A stretch of 44,434 bases of DNA from JAFDVL01 sp043783625 (GTDB lineage Bacteria > Acidobacteriota > Blastocatellia > RBC074): assembly GCA_043783625.1 (NCBI GenBank), contig JAYVZE010000100.1, positions 1 to 44,434 of the forward strand, written 5' to 3'. Both the position numbers and the translations under genes were made by a program. Below are positions 15,504 through 23,464 of the stretch, piece after piece. Position 1 is the first letter of the stretch. Each line of letters opens with the position of its first letter. Below the pieces are notes generated by a model. The model was not told the origin of the DNA and ran no database searches. It was given only the letters and a program-made list of their open reading frames with translations.

Positions 15504-16706
15504 TTAAGTTACTTCCGCAATCGCCGCACAAATATTGCCAATATTGTGGTCGTTCATCGCCGCTAGGCAGATGCGTCCGCTTCCTACAATATACAAACTA
15601 AATTCATCGCGCAGCCGCTTCACCGCTTCAGGCGACAAGCCGGAATACGAAAACATTCCGCGCTGATTGGCGATGAAGCTGAAGTCTTGTTCGACTCCTT
15701 TTTCGCGCAGCATCTCTACGAATTTCTTGCGCATTTCCAAAATTCTTTCGCGCATTTCGGTCAGCTCATCTTCCCATTGCTGACGCAATTCGGGATCGCT
15801 CAATACCAGATTTACAATCTGCGCCGGATGCGATGGAGGGCTGGAATAATTCGTACGAATGACGCGCTTGACCTGACTCAGCACGCGCTTGGATTCTTCG
15901 GCATTTGCTGTCAAAACCGTCAACGCTCCAATGCGTTCGCGGTACATCGCAAACGATTTTGAGAACGAACTGGCAATGACGCAATTCACTCCGGCTTCCG
16001 CAAAAGCGCGGACGGCAAAAGCATCTTCATCCAATCCAGAGCCAAAACCCTGATACGCAAAATCGAGGAAGGGAATTAAATTATTGGCTTGCACAGTGTC
16101 AATGACAAGTTGCCATTGTTCGTTGCTGAGGTCTACGCCAGTTGGATTATGACAGCAGGCGTGCAGGACTACGATGCTGTTGGCAGGTAATGTTTGCAGG
16201 GTTGCGAGCATCGCAGGGAAGTTTAATCCGTGTGTTTCGGCGTCGTAGTAAGGATAGCTGTTGACCTTGAATCCGGCAGCTTCAAAAAGCTGTTGATGAT
16301 TTTCCCAGCTTGGGTTGCTGATCCAGATTTCAGCTTCAGGGAAAAATCGCTTCAGGAAATCCGCACCAACTTTCAATGAACCTGTCCCGCCGACGCCCTG
16401 AATTGTCACCGCGCGATTTTCAGCGATGATGGCGGAATCCGCGCCAAATAATAATTTCTGCACTTCTTTGTTGTATGCAGCGAATCCATCAATCGGTAAA
16501 TAACTTTTCGTAGTTTCGCTGGCGTAATAACGAGCTTCGGCTTCGCGCACGACTTTTAAAACTGGGATTTTCCCGTCAGCATCCTGATAAACGCCGACGC
16601 CGAGATTGACTTTGTGGGCGTTGGAGTCTTTGGTGAAGGCTTCGGTGATGCCGATGATGGGATCAGGCGGCGCGAGTTCGATGTGATGAAATGAAGAGAC
16701 TGACAT
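15504..16706 (-). CDS. aspartate/aromatic amino acid aminotransferase
   Basis: 400-aa fold-type I PLP aminotransferase of the AspC/TyrB group, transferring an amino group between aspartate or aromatic amino acids and 2-oxoglutarate. Recognisable stretches are KVNLGVGVYQDADGKIPVL, IQGVGGTGSL, the NPTGVD segment (HACCHNPTGVD), the PLP lysine in SSFSKSFAMYRERIG and the C-terminal arginine region SGRICLAAM. The ATG at 16706 with AAGGA upstream is chosen; an extension to 16964 runs through the divergent promoter region and has no family similarity. AspC or TyrB specificity cannot be assigned by eye. Confidence 0.92.
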   Translation of the reverse strand: MSVSSFHHIELAPPDPIIGITEAFTKDSNAHKVNLGVGVYQDADGKIPVLKVVREAEARYYASETTKSYLPIDGFAAYNKEVQKLLFGADSAIIAENRAVTIQGVGGTGSLKVGADFLKRFFPEAEIWISNPSWENHQQLFEAAGFKVNSYPYYDAETHGLNFPAMLATLQTLPANSIVVLHACCHNPTGVDLSNEQWQLVIDTVQANNLIPFLDFAYQGFGSGLDEDAFAVRAFAEAGVNCVIASSFSKSFAMYRERIGALTVLTANAEESKRVLSQVKRVIRTNYSSPPSHPAQIVNLVLSDPELRQQWEDELTEMRERILEMRKKFVEMLREKGVEQDFSFIANQRGMFSYSGLSPEAVKRLRDEFSLYIVGSGRICLAAMNDHNIGNICAAIAEVT

Positions 16707-16790
16707 AGAAATTTCCTTGAAAAATAAAAAATAAATTGAATGAAGTAAGCTGTGAATTATGCCTGTAAGAGGTGAATGATTCAATGTTAG

Positions 16791-16820
16791 TTGCCGGATC
16801 GTGGCAAAAGTCACTATACT
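16791..16820 (+). promoter_or_regulatory. sigma-70-type promoter of the PIN-aroC-def-fmt-rsmB operon
   Basis: TTGCCG (16791-16796) and TATACT (16815-16820) are separated by 18 bases, a good housekeeping promoter. It points at the PIN-domain gene 51 bases downstream and would drive the whole plus-strand operon to 23390. Predicted transcription start is about 16827. Confidence 0.6.
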
Positions 16821-16824
16821 TCGT

Positions 16825-16847
16825 TGTGTAGTAAACTTTGCTACACA
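16825..16847. promoter_or_regulatory. operator-like palindrome over the predicted start site
   Basis: TGTGTAG (16825-16831) and CTACACA (16841-16847) form a perfect 7-bp inverted repeat with a 9-base spacer, starting 4 bases after the -10 box. Position and form suit binding by an antitoxin-containing complex that represses its own promoter. The binding protein is inferred. Confidence 0.55.
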
Positions 16848-16871
16848 GGTTAAATTCGGGTGAGAGGAAGA

Positions 16872-17354
16872 ATGGCAAAAGAGTCGGTTTATCTTGAAAC
16901 AAGTTTGGTGAGTTATTTGGTGGCTCGACCGAATCGTGATTTGATTCGCGCTGCACGACAACAACTTACGGCTGATTGGTGGGAAATCGAACGAGCGAAA
17001 TTTGATCTATTTGTTTCTGATGCGGTCTTACAAGAAGCAATGGCTGGAGACCCTAATGAAGCTACTAAACGTATGGCAGTACTGGCAGGTATTCCACTTT
17101 TGCAAATCACAAATGAAGCTGTTTTGCTGGCTGCTCAATTAGTCAGAAAACATGCGTTGCCAATGAAGGCCGCACAAGATGCCCTTCATATTGCTATCGC
17201 TTGCGTCAACGGAATAGATTACCTTTTGACTTGGAATTGCAAGCATATTGCCAACGCACAAATGCGAAGCAAGATTGAGCAAACCTGTCGTAGCGCAGGA
17301 TTTGAGCCGCCAGTAATTTGTACACCTGAAGAAATGGGGGAAAGCGATGATTAA
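16872..17354 (+). CDS. PIN-domain toxin of a type II toxin-antitoxin pair
   Basis: 160-aa PIN-domain (VapC-like) ribonuclease candidate. The N-terminus YLETSLVSYLVARP carries the first conserved acidic position as glutamate in place of the common aspartate. AQDALHIAIACVNGIDYLLTWNCKHIANA supplies the further acidic and asparagine residues. The ATG at 16872 is preferred, with AGAGGAAG just upstream; a GTG at 16860 is possible. It overlaps the small downstream gene by 8 bases. Family knowledge: PIN toxins cut specific RNAs when freed from the antitoxin. It is the first gene of an operon of essential genes. Confidence 0.85.
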   Translation: MAKESVYLETSLVSYLVARPNRDLIRAARQQLTADWWEIERAKFDLFVSDAVLQEAMAGDPNEATKRMAVLAGIPLLQITNEAVLLAAQLVRKHALPMKAAQDALHIAIACVNGIDYLLTWNCKHIANAQMRSKIEQTCRSAGFEPPVICTPEEMGESDD

Positions 17355-17565
17355 CGACTCAATTATTGACGAAATTCACGTTATTCGTGAGCAGCTTGCC
17401 GCAAAATATGGATATGACGTCGTGGCACTAGGTCAGTCTTATATTGCACGGCAACAAACTGAAAAACGGGCTGTCGTGATTCGTCAACCTAAGCCTGTGA
17501 TCCTTCAAAATTATCAACAGTCTCGAAAAGCTGCTGATGAGCTACCGACGGAAAAGGCAGCGTAG
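17347..17565 (+). CDS. small antitoxin-like partner of the PIN toxin
   Basis: 72-aa protein beginning MINDSIIDEIHVIREQLAAKYGYDVVAL. This pattern (a short helix with IxEI..IREQxAxxYGYD) is common in small proteins encoded next to PIN genes. No clear DNA-binding motif is visible; the tail is basic (QTEKRAVVIRQPKP). It overlaps the toxin gene by 8 bases and ends 16 bases before aroC, so it is in the same transcript. The antitoxin role is inferred from position and size. Toxin-first order is unusual for classical vapBC, where the antitoxin gene comes first. Confidence 0.7.
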   Translation: MINDSIIDEIHVIREQLAAKYGYDVVALGQSYIARQQTEKRAVVIRQPKPVILQNYQQSRKAADELPTEKAA

Positions 17566-17581
17566 CCGCACCTTGAAAATT

Positions 17582-18748
17582 ATGAATTTTACTTTTACGA
17601 CCACAGGCGAATCACACGGCCCCGCATTAATTGCAACAATCGAAGGGCTGCCTGCTGGTTTGCCAATCAGTCAGGAATTTATCAACCACGAATTGTGGCG
17701 GCGGCAGCAGGGCTACGGGCGCGGCGGTCGGATGAAAATCGAAACTGATACTGTCCAAATTTTGTCAGGTGTGAGACACGGAGAAACAATTGGTGCCCCG
17801 ATTGCGCTGATGGTGGAAAATCGGGACTACAAGAATTGGCTCGAAGTGATGGCGGCGGAAAAACCGGAAGCTCCGATTGAGCGTCCGCGCACGGTCACGC
17901 GTCCGCGTCCGGGGCATGCGGATTTGGTGGGCGGAATGAAATACGACCGCCGTGATTTGCGCGATATTTTAGAACGTGCGAGTGCGAGAGAAACTACCAT
18001 GCGCGTTGCGGTTGGGGCTTTAGCCAAGCAATTATTATTGGCGTTTGATGTTGATCTTGCCAGCCATGTCATCACGCTCGGAGAACTTTCGATTACCAAT
18101 CAGGCAGTTGATTTTGCGACGATCAAAGCACTTTACAACAATGACATTTTGCGCGTGACTGACAAAAACCTTGAGACCAAAATGGTCGAACGAATTGACG
18201 AAGCGAACAAAGAAGGCGACACGCTCGGCGGGATTTTTGAAGTCGTGGCAAAAGGTTTAATTCCGGGACTTGGATCGCACACAAGTTGGGCGGTGAAGCT
18301 TGATGGGCAGCTCGCACAGGCCGTGATGTCTATCCACGCAGTCAAAGCCGTTGAGATTGGTGACGGTGTAGCAAATGCTGCGATGCCCGGTTCGCAAGTC
18401 CACGATGAAATTGATCATGACGAAGACGGGTTTGGTAGAATGTCGAATCGCGCCGGGGGCTTAGAAGGTGGCATGACAAACGGCGAAGAGTTGCGCGTAC
18501 GCGGTTATTTGAAGCCGATTGCGACGCTGAGAAAGCGGCTTCGCAGCGTGAACATTGAGACGAAATTACCGGAAGAATCCGACTTTGAAAGATCAGATGT
18601 GACAGCAGTTCCGGCGGCGGGAGTGATTGGCGAAGCGATGGTTGCGATTGTATTGGCAAAGGTGATGCGCGAAAAATTCGGCGGTGATTCGCTGAAAGAA
18701 ATGACGCGGAATTTTGAAGGATATAAGCAGCAGATTGCTGGCTACTAA
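17582..18748 (+). CDS. aroC: chorismate synthase
   Basis: 388 aa. It makes chorismate from EPSP, the last step of the shikimate pathway, using reduced FMN. Signature segments are FTTTGESHGPAL at the N-terminus, RQQGYGRGGRMKIETD, RPRPGHADLVGGMKY and the RASARETTMRVAVGA motif, with GGMTNGEELRVRGYLKPI further on. The ATG at 17582 begins the family's usual N-terminus (MNFTFTTTGESHG); the 15-residue extension to 17537 overlaps the preceding gene and is not conserved. Followed by def after 13 bases. Length is normal for the family. Confidence 0.96.
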   Translation: MNFTFTTTGESHGPALIATIEGLPAGLPISQEFINHELWRRQQGYGRGGRMKIETDTVQILSGVRHGETIGAPIALMVENRDYKNWLEVMAAEKPEAPIERPRTVTRPRPGHADLVGGMKYDRRDLRDILERASARETTMRVAVGALAKQLLLAFDVDLASHVITLGELSITNQAVDFATIKALYNNDILRVTDKNLETKMVERIDEANKEGDTLGGIFEVVAKGLIPGLGSHTSWAVKLDGQLAQAVMSIHAVKAVEIGDGVANAAMPGSQVHDEIDHDEDGFGRMSNRAGGLEGGMTNGEELRVRGYLKPIATLRKRLRSVNIETKLPEESDFERSDVTAVPAAGVIGEAMVAIVLAKVMREKFGGDSLKEMTRNFEGYKQQIAGY

Positions 18749-18761
18749 AAGAGAGAAATTA

Positions 18762-19274
18762 ATGACCTTGAAAATTGTGAAATACGGCGACCCTGTGTTG
18801 CAAAAAGAAGGCGCAGAAGTCACCAACATTGACGGCAAATTAACAGATTTTATTACCGATATGTTTGCGACAATGTACGATGCGAAAGGCGTGGGCTTAG
18901 CCGCGCCGCAGGTTGCGCTCTCGCAAAAGATTTTTGTGATGGATGTCAGTGGCGGCAAAGACGGGAAAAAACAAATCGTGTGTATCAATCCGCAGATCGT
19001 CGAAACCAAAGGCAAGATCGTCAGTGAAGAAGGTTGCCTGAGTTTCCCCGGCATTTACTTTGAAGTCGAACGCCCCGAAATCGTAACCGTACAGGCGTTG
19101 GATATTCACGGCAAAGAATATACGTTTGAAGTGGACGGCTTAGCGGCACGCTGCGTGTTGCACGAAAAAGATCACATTGAGGGCAAAGTCTTCATCGAAA
19201 TGCTCAGCCCGCTCAAACGCGACCTGATTAAGCGTAAGATCAAAAAGAAAATCAAACTCGGCGAGTGGGAGTAA
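18762..19274 (+). CDS. def: peptide deformylase
   Basis: 170-aa metalloenzyme that removes the N-formyl group from new proteins. All three motifs are present: GVGLAAPQ (residues 43-50), EEGCLSFPG with metal ligand C92, and HEKDH (134-138) with two histidine ligands and the catalytic glutamate. GAGAG lies 9 bases before the ATG at 18762; the longer frame from 18714 overlaps aroC. In many bacteria def is followed directly by fmt; here the ATPase-DUF4276 pair is inserted between them, starting 3 bases after the def stop. Confidence 0.96.
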   Translation: MTLKIVKYGDPVLQKEGAEVTNIDGKLTDFITDMFATMYDAKGVGLAAPQVALSQKIFVMDVSGGKDGKKQIVCINPQIVETKGKIVSEEGCLSFPGIYFEVERPEIVTVQALDIHGKEYTFEVDGLAARCVLHEKDHIEGKVFIEMLSPLKRDLIKRKIKKKIKLGEWE

Positions 19275-19277
19275 TTT

Positions 19278-20372
19278 ATGCGAACGTTGGAACGCATCAC
19301 TGTCACAGGCTACAAATCAATCCGAGAATTGCGAGACTTTGAGCTTGGCGATCTCAATGTGTTGATTGGTGCAAATGGTGCGGGAAAGTCGAATTTTCTT
19401 TCTGTTTTTAAGTTACTGAAAGCCTTAGCTAATAATCGCTTGCAACTCTTTGTCGGTCAAAACGGGGGGGCCGATTACCTGCTTCATTTTGGTCGCAAAA
19501 ATACAGAAGAAATTCAAGTTGGGTTGACAATAGGAAATGGCAGTATTGAGATTTTTGAATATGAATTTAAGCTTAAATCTGCAATTTCGAGTGAACTGAC
19601 TTTAGATAGCGAAAAGTGCTTAGATCGTCTTCGAAGAGAAGAAAATCAGAACTGGGTTTCTTTAGGAAGTGGGCATAAAGAAACAAAACTTTCTATTCAG
19701 CAGGCTTGGTGGCAAGGTTCGATTGTAGATACATTGCAAAAATGGATAGTCTATCATTTTCAAGACACAACTCCAGAGGCAAGAGTCAAACAGAATCCAG
19801 ACATCTATAACAATCACGAATTAAAATCGGACGCGGCAAATTTGGCATCATTTCTTTACCTGCTCAAAAATCATCATCTGGATTATTACAACAGAATCCT
19901 TAATACCGTGAAGTTGGCTGCACCATTCATCGAAGATTTCATTCTTTATCCAATGCCGGAAAACGCACAGCGAGTTCGTTTACGCTGGCAGCATAAAAAC
20001 TCTGAGGATGATTTTGATATTTCTCAGCTTTCTGATGGAACCTTACGATTTATTTGTCTGACGACATTATTGCTTCAGCCAAATCCGCCATCGCTTATTA
20101 TCATTGATGAACCGGAGCTGGGACTTCATCCTTCGGCAATTGGGCTTTTGGTTGAGATGTTACGCAGCGTGGCGACAAAATCTCAAGTGATAGTTTCCAC
20201 TCAATCCGTTTCGATGGTTAGTCAGTTTCTGCCAGAAGAAGTTATCGTGGTTGATTGCGTGAAAGACGAATCTGTTTTCAGGCGGCTTAATTCACAAGAG
20301 CTTGAATACTGGTTAGATGATTACAGCTTAGGTGAAATCTGGGAAATGAATTTGGTCGGCGGGAGGCCATGA
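19278..20372 (+). CDS. AAA family ATPase (COG4637-like), pair 2
   Basis: 364-aa RecF/SMC-like ATPase. It begins MRTLERITVTGYKSIRELRDFELGDLNVLIGANGAGKSNF with Walker A at residues 31-38. The C-terminal half has the signature-like ISQLSDGTLRF, Walker B IIIDEPELGLHP, and STQS where most relatives carry a histidine after serine or threonine (pair 1 has TSHS). This matches the predicted ATPases of the COG4637 group. It starts 3 bases after def and overlaps the DUF4276 gene, so all are co-transcribed. It is shorter than the pair 1 ATPase and does not look like a recent duplicate. The defence or repair role is inference. Confidence 0.88.
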   Translation: MRTLERITVTGYKSIRELRDFELGDLNVLIGANGAGKSNFLSVFKLLKALANNRLQLFVGQNGGADYLLHFGRKNTEEIQVGLTIGNGSIEIFEYEFKLKSAISSELTLDSEKCLDRLRREENQNWVSLGSGHKETKLSIQQAWWQGSIVDTLQKWIVYHFQDTTPEARVKQNPDIYNNHELKSDAANLASFLYLLKNHHLDYYNRILNTVKLAAPFIEDFILYPMPENAQRVRLRWQHKNSEDDFDISQLSDGTLRFICLTTLLLQPNPPSLIIIDEPELGLHPSAIGLLVEMLRSVATKSQVIVSTQSVSMVSQFLPEEVIVVDCVKDESVFRRLNSQELEYWLDDYSLGEIWEMNLVGGRP

Positions 20373-20374
20373 AG

Positions 20375-21049
20375 ATGAGCAAGGTCTTGATTCTGGTTGA
20401 AGGGCAAACAGAAGAACAATTTGTGAAGAAGGTTTTATCGCCGCATCTAGCTGCTCTCAGTGTTTTTCCAGTTGCTGTTATAATTCCAACCAAAGAACCA
20501 CAAGGCAGTGCGCCTGCAATCAAAGGTGGGAGAGTTTCCTGGTCGAAAATCAAAAAAACGTTGCTAGGCTTAATCAATGATTCGAGTGCCGCACTCGTCA
20601 CAACAATGTTTGATTATTACCAACGCCCCGAAGATTGGCCGGGAAATAGTTCATTACCAACTGGATCGTGCCACGACAAGGTACGACACTTGAAAGACGC
20701 CACTAGCAAAGAAATTACCCATCAAAAATTTTATCCTTATTTTTCACTGCATGAGTTTGAAGCCCTGCTTTTTGCCGCACCGGACATAATTGCTGAAAAT
20801 TTTCCAGAGCTTGATTTATGTGATGCGCTCACTGCTATTAAAGTGCAATTCAATTCGCCGGAAGAAATCAATGACGATCCTGCTACGGCTCCATCTAAGC
20901 GAATACAATCGCTTTGCTCAGGCTATCGCAAGCGAAGTGACGGTTCGATTATTGCTGAAGCTATCGGCCTCGAAAAAATTCGTGCCGAATGTTCGCACTT
21001 CAATGAGTGGCTCACCAAACTGGAATCGCTCAGTCAATCAAGCTCTTAA
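20375..21049 (+). CDS. DUF4276 family protein, pair 2
   Basis: 224-aa protein with the DUF4276 hallmarks: ILVEGQTEEQFVKKVL at the N-terminus, TMFDYYQRPEDWPG around residue 84, then YFSLHEFEALLFAAP and a C-terminal helical region (SKRIQSLCSGYRK). DUF4276 proteins are regarded as TOPRIM-like and are usually encoded after an AAA ATPase. I prefer the ATG at 20375, because GGGAGG lies 8 bases before it; the ATG at 20369 lies only 2 bases from that site. The stop is 3 bases before fmt. Its glutamate and aspartate motifs are complete, in contrast to the pair 1 partner. Confidence 0.88.
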   Translation: MSKVLILVEGQTEEQFVKKVLSPHLAALSVFPVAVIIPTKEPQGSAPAIKGGRVSWSKIKKTLLGLINDSSAALVTTMFDYYQRPEDWPGNSSLPTGSCHDKVRHLKDATSKEITHQKFYPYFSLHEFEALLFAAPDIIAENFPELDLCDALTAIKVQFNSPEEINDDPATAPSKRIQSLCSGYRKRSDGSIIAEAIGLEKIRAECSHFNEWLTKLESLSQSSS

Positions 21050-21052
21050 ATT

Positions 21053-21991
21053 ATGAACCTAATCTTTATGGGCACGCCCGAATTTGCCGTGCCTTCGCTG
21101 AATGCACTCATCGCCGCCGGACACAATATTTATGCGGTCTTCACGCAGCCTGACAAACCTGTGGGACGCAAACAAATCATTACTCCTTCGCCTGTCAAAG
21201 TTGTCGCAGAGCAACATCAAATCAAAATTTATCAGCCGACTGTTCTCAGGTCAGAAACTGCGCGAGCGGAACTGGAGCCGCTTTTCAAATCCGCTGATGT
21301 CGGTGTCGTAGCAGCGTACGGGCGATTGTTGCCGGGGTGGATGCTGGAAGCTCCGAGGCTTGGTTGCGTTAATGTGCATTCTTCTTTGTTGCCGAAATAT
21401 CGTGGCGCGGCTCCGATCAATTGGGCGATTGTTCACGGCGAAACGGAAACCGGCGTGACGATTATGCAGATGGATGAAGGATTGGATACGGGAGATATTT
21501 TGTTGCAGGGGCAACTGGCGATTGGCGCAGATGAACGGACTCCTGAATTGACTATGCGATTGGCGGAATTAGGTGCGAATTTATTGGTCGAAACACTGAC
21601 GAAACTTGAACGTAGTGAAATTTCTCCGATTCCGCAAAATAATCCTGAATCCACCTACGCGCCGATTCTGAAACGTGAAGACGGATTGGTTGATTGGACG
21701 CAGACAGCAACGCAAATTCGCAATCGCATGCGCGGCTTCACTCCGTTTCCCGGCTGTTACACTTTCATCAATGAGCAGAAAATTGAGATCGTTAATGCCA
21801 GTGCCGAAACTCACGATCAGCCAATAGCATCAGGCACAATCTGCGAAGTGAATAAAATTGATTTCGCCATCGCGTGTGGTGAAAATTCAAAACTGAAAAT
21901 CACCGAAGTCCAACCCGCTGGCAAAAAACCGATGCCTGCAAAGGATTGGTTGAATGGTGCGAAGTTGCAGGTAGGGCAAAGTGTACGATAA
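21053..21991 (+). CDS. fmt: methionyl-tRNA formyltransferase
   Basis: 312 aa, formylates initiator Met-tRNA using 10-formyl-tetrahydrofolate. Motifs include LIFMGTPEFAVPSL at the N-terminus, the active-site region VNVHSSLLPKYRGAAPINWAI with the conserved asparagine-histidine, and the MQMDEGLDTGDIL segment; the C-terminal domain (RNRMRGFTPFPGCYTF) follows. It functions together with def, which is two genes upstream. The 3-base gap to the DUF4276 gene implies translational coupling. Length is normal for the family. Confidence 0.96.
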   Translation: MNLIFMGTPEFAVPSLNALIAAGHNIYAVFTQPDKPVGRKQIITPSPVKVVAEQHQIKIYQPTVLRSETARAELEPLFKSADVGVVAAYGRLLPGWMLEAPRLGCVNVHSSLLPKYRGAAPINWAIVHGETETGVTIMQMDEGLDTGDILLQGQLAIGADERTPELTMRLAELGANLLVETLTKLERSEISPIPQNNPESTYAPILKREDGLVDWTQTATQIRNRMRGFTPFPGCYTFINEQKIEIVNASAETHDQPIASGTICEVNKIDFAIACGENSKLKITEVQPAGKKPMPAKDWLNGAKLQVGQSVR

Positions 21992-22013
21992 GCGTCTCGC
22001 TTGTCGCTCCGTT

Positions 22014-23390
22014 ATGAATATTTCTCCAGCTCGAACTACTGCCTTTGAAATTCTGTTACGCGTCGCCAATGAAGACGCGTACGCCAGCAATTTGTTGGCG
22101 GCTCCGCGTTATGAAAATTTATCTTCCGCCGATCATGGACTGGCGCACGAACTAACGCTTGGCGTACTGCGCTGGCAAGGTCGGTTAGATTTTCTCATCG
22201 AACATTTTACCAAACGAAAAATAACAAAACTTGATACCGAAGTCGTGATTGCGCTACGGCTCGGTTTGTATCAGCTCTTATTTTTGGATCGTGTTCCGGC
22301 TCATGCCACAATTAACGAATCTGTAAATTTGGTCAAGCTCCACAAAAAGAAAAGTGCAGCTCCGATAGTGAATGCAGTGCTGCGATCAGTACAACGCACG
22401 GGAAAAGACGAGCTTGAAAATGTCATCGTAGCCATCAAAGACCCGCTAGAAAAATTAAGCGTCATAACTTCGCATCCAAGCTGGCTGTTACAAAAATGGT
22501 CAGAACGATTTGGCGAAGATGAGGCCAGAGCTTTAGCCAAAGCCAATAATCATGCGCCTCGCACAGCGTTCAGATTCAATCGCAAAGTACAAGACGAAGC
22601 CCTGACACGCGAATGGTTGGCAGCGCATAACCTACAATTTCAAGCCTCTGAAATTTGCCCGGATGCGTTTGTCATTGAAGACGGAAATCTGTCGGCAAAA
22701 CCGGAAGCCATCAAATCCCACTGGATTTATTTACAAGACGAAGCTTCGCAACTGGTTGCACATCTAACCACAAACTCAGCACTCAACACTCAGCACTCAG
22801 CACTTGATCTCTGTGCCGCGCCTGGCAGCAAAACTTCGTTGATGGCTTCGTTATTGCCGGATGAATCCCTGATTGTGGCGTGCGATTTACATTTGCATCG
22901 GTTGCAAACGATGCGCGAATTATCATCGCGAGCAAACCTGACGAACATCAATTTGCTGCAACTCGACGCGAGCAAACCTTTGCCCCTTGCGATGGAAACA
23001 AAATTTGATTTGGTGTTATTGGATGCGCCGTGTTCGGGCTTGGGCACATTGCAACGGCATCCCGAAATCAAATGGAAAATAAATCAGGCGAAGATTAACG
23101 AATTAGTCGCACTGCAAAAAATGCTACTTGCAAATGCTGCTGCACAGGTGGGAGCGGGTGGTTTATTAGCTTATTCGGTTTGCTCGACTGAACCGGAAGA
23201 AGGCGAGGCGGTAATCGCAGAATTTTGCGCGGTGCATTCTGAATTCCGCGATGTTACGCAAGAGCGATTGACTACGCTTGGGCTTGAGGCTCCGAAGTTT
23301 TTGACGCAAGATTTTGGTGTGAGGACCTTCACGCACAAGCATGGGTGTGAAAGCTTTTTTGTTTGTTTGTTAGAAAAATCAGGAATCTGA
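22014..23390 (+). CDS. rsmB: 16S rRNA m5C967 methyltransferase RsmB
   Basis: 458-aa protein combining an N-terminal NusB-like RNA-binding domain (ARTTAFEILLRVANEDAYASNLL) with a C-terminal Rossmann methyltransferase domain. SAM motif I is LDLCAAPGSKT. The catalytic cysteines are in DAPCSGLG and in SVCSTEPEE. The linker just before motif I (NSALNTQHSALD) is encoded by a CTCAGCACT-type tandem repeat. The ATG at 22014 matches the family start; a frame from 21981 overlaps fmt. The fmt-rsmB order is common in bacteria. Confidence 0.94.
   Translation: MNISPARTTAFEILLRVANEDAYASNLLAAPRYENLSSADHGLAHELTLGVLRWQGRLDFLIEHFTKRKITKLDTEVVIALRLGLYQLLFLDRVPAHATINESVNLVKLHKKKSAAPIVNAVLRSVQRTGKDELENVIVAIKDPLEKLSVITSHPSWLLQKWSERFGEDEARALAKANNHAPRTAFRFNRKVQDEALTREWLAAHNLQFQASEICPDAFVIEDGNLSAKPEAIKSHWIYLQDEASQLVAHLTTNSALNTQHSALDLCAAPGSKTSLMASLLPDESLIVACDLHLHRLQTMRELSSRANLTNINLLQLDASKPLPLAMETKFDLVLLDAPCSGLGTLQRHPEIKWKINQAKINELVALQKMLLANAAAQVGAGGLLAYSVCSTEPEEGEAVIAEFCAVHSEFRDVTQERLTTLGLEAPKFLTQDFGVRTFTHKHGCESFFVCLLEKSGI
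22775..22805 (+). repeat. short tandem repeat inside rsmB
   Basis: About three and a half units of CTCAGCACT, one of them changed to CTCAACACT. The repeat stays in frame and encodes the linker immediately ahead of SAM motif I, so the change is tolerated there. Confidence 0.6.
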
Positions 23391-23394
23391 AAAG

Positions 23395-23464
23395 GCAGAA
23401 GCCCGCACGAAGTAAAGGCGTCTTCACATGTGAGAGAGTGCTCTTATTTTGTGCGGGCTTCTGC
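23395..23464. repeat. dispersed palindrome family A, copy 1
   Basis: Arms GCAGAAGCCCGCAC (23395-23408) and GTGCGGGCTTCTGC (23451-23464) are perfect; inner parts (GAAGTAA and TTATTTT) pair imperfectly. It lies between the convergent rsmB and LIC_10091-like genes and overlaps the end of the latter, encoding its last residues and stop. The same arms occur at 33763-33835. Confidence 0.8.
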
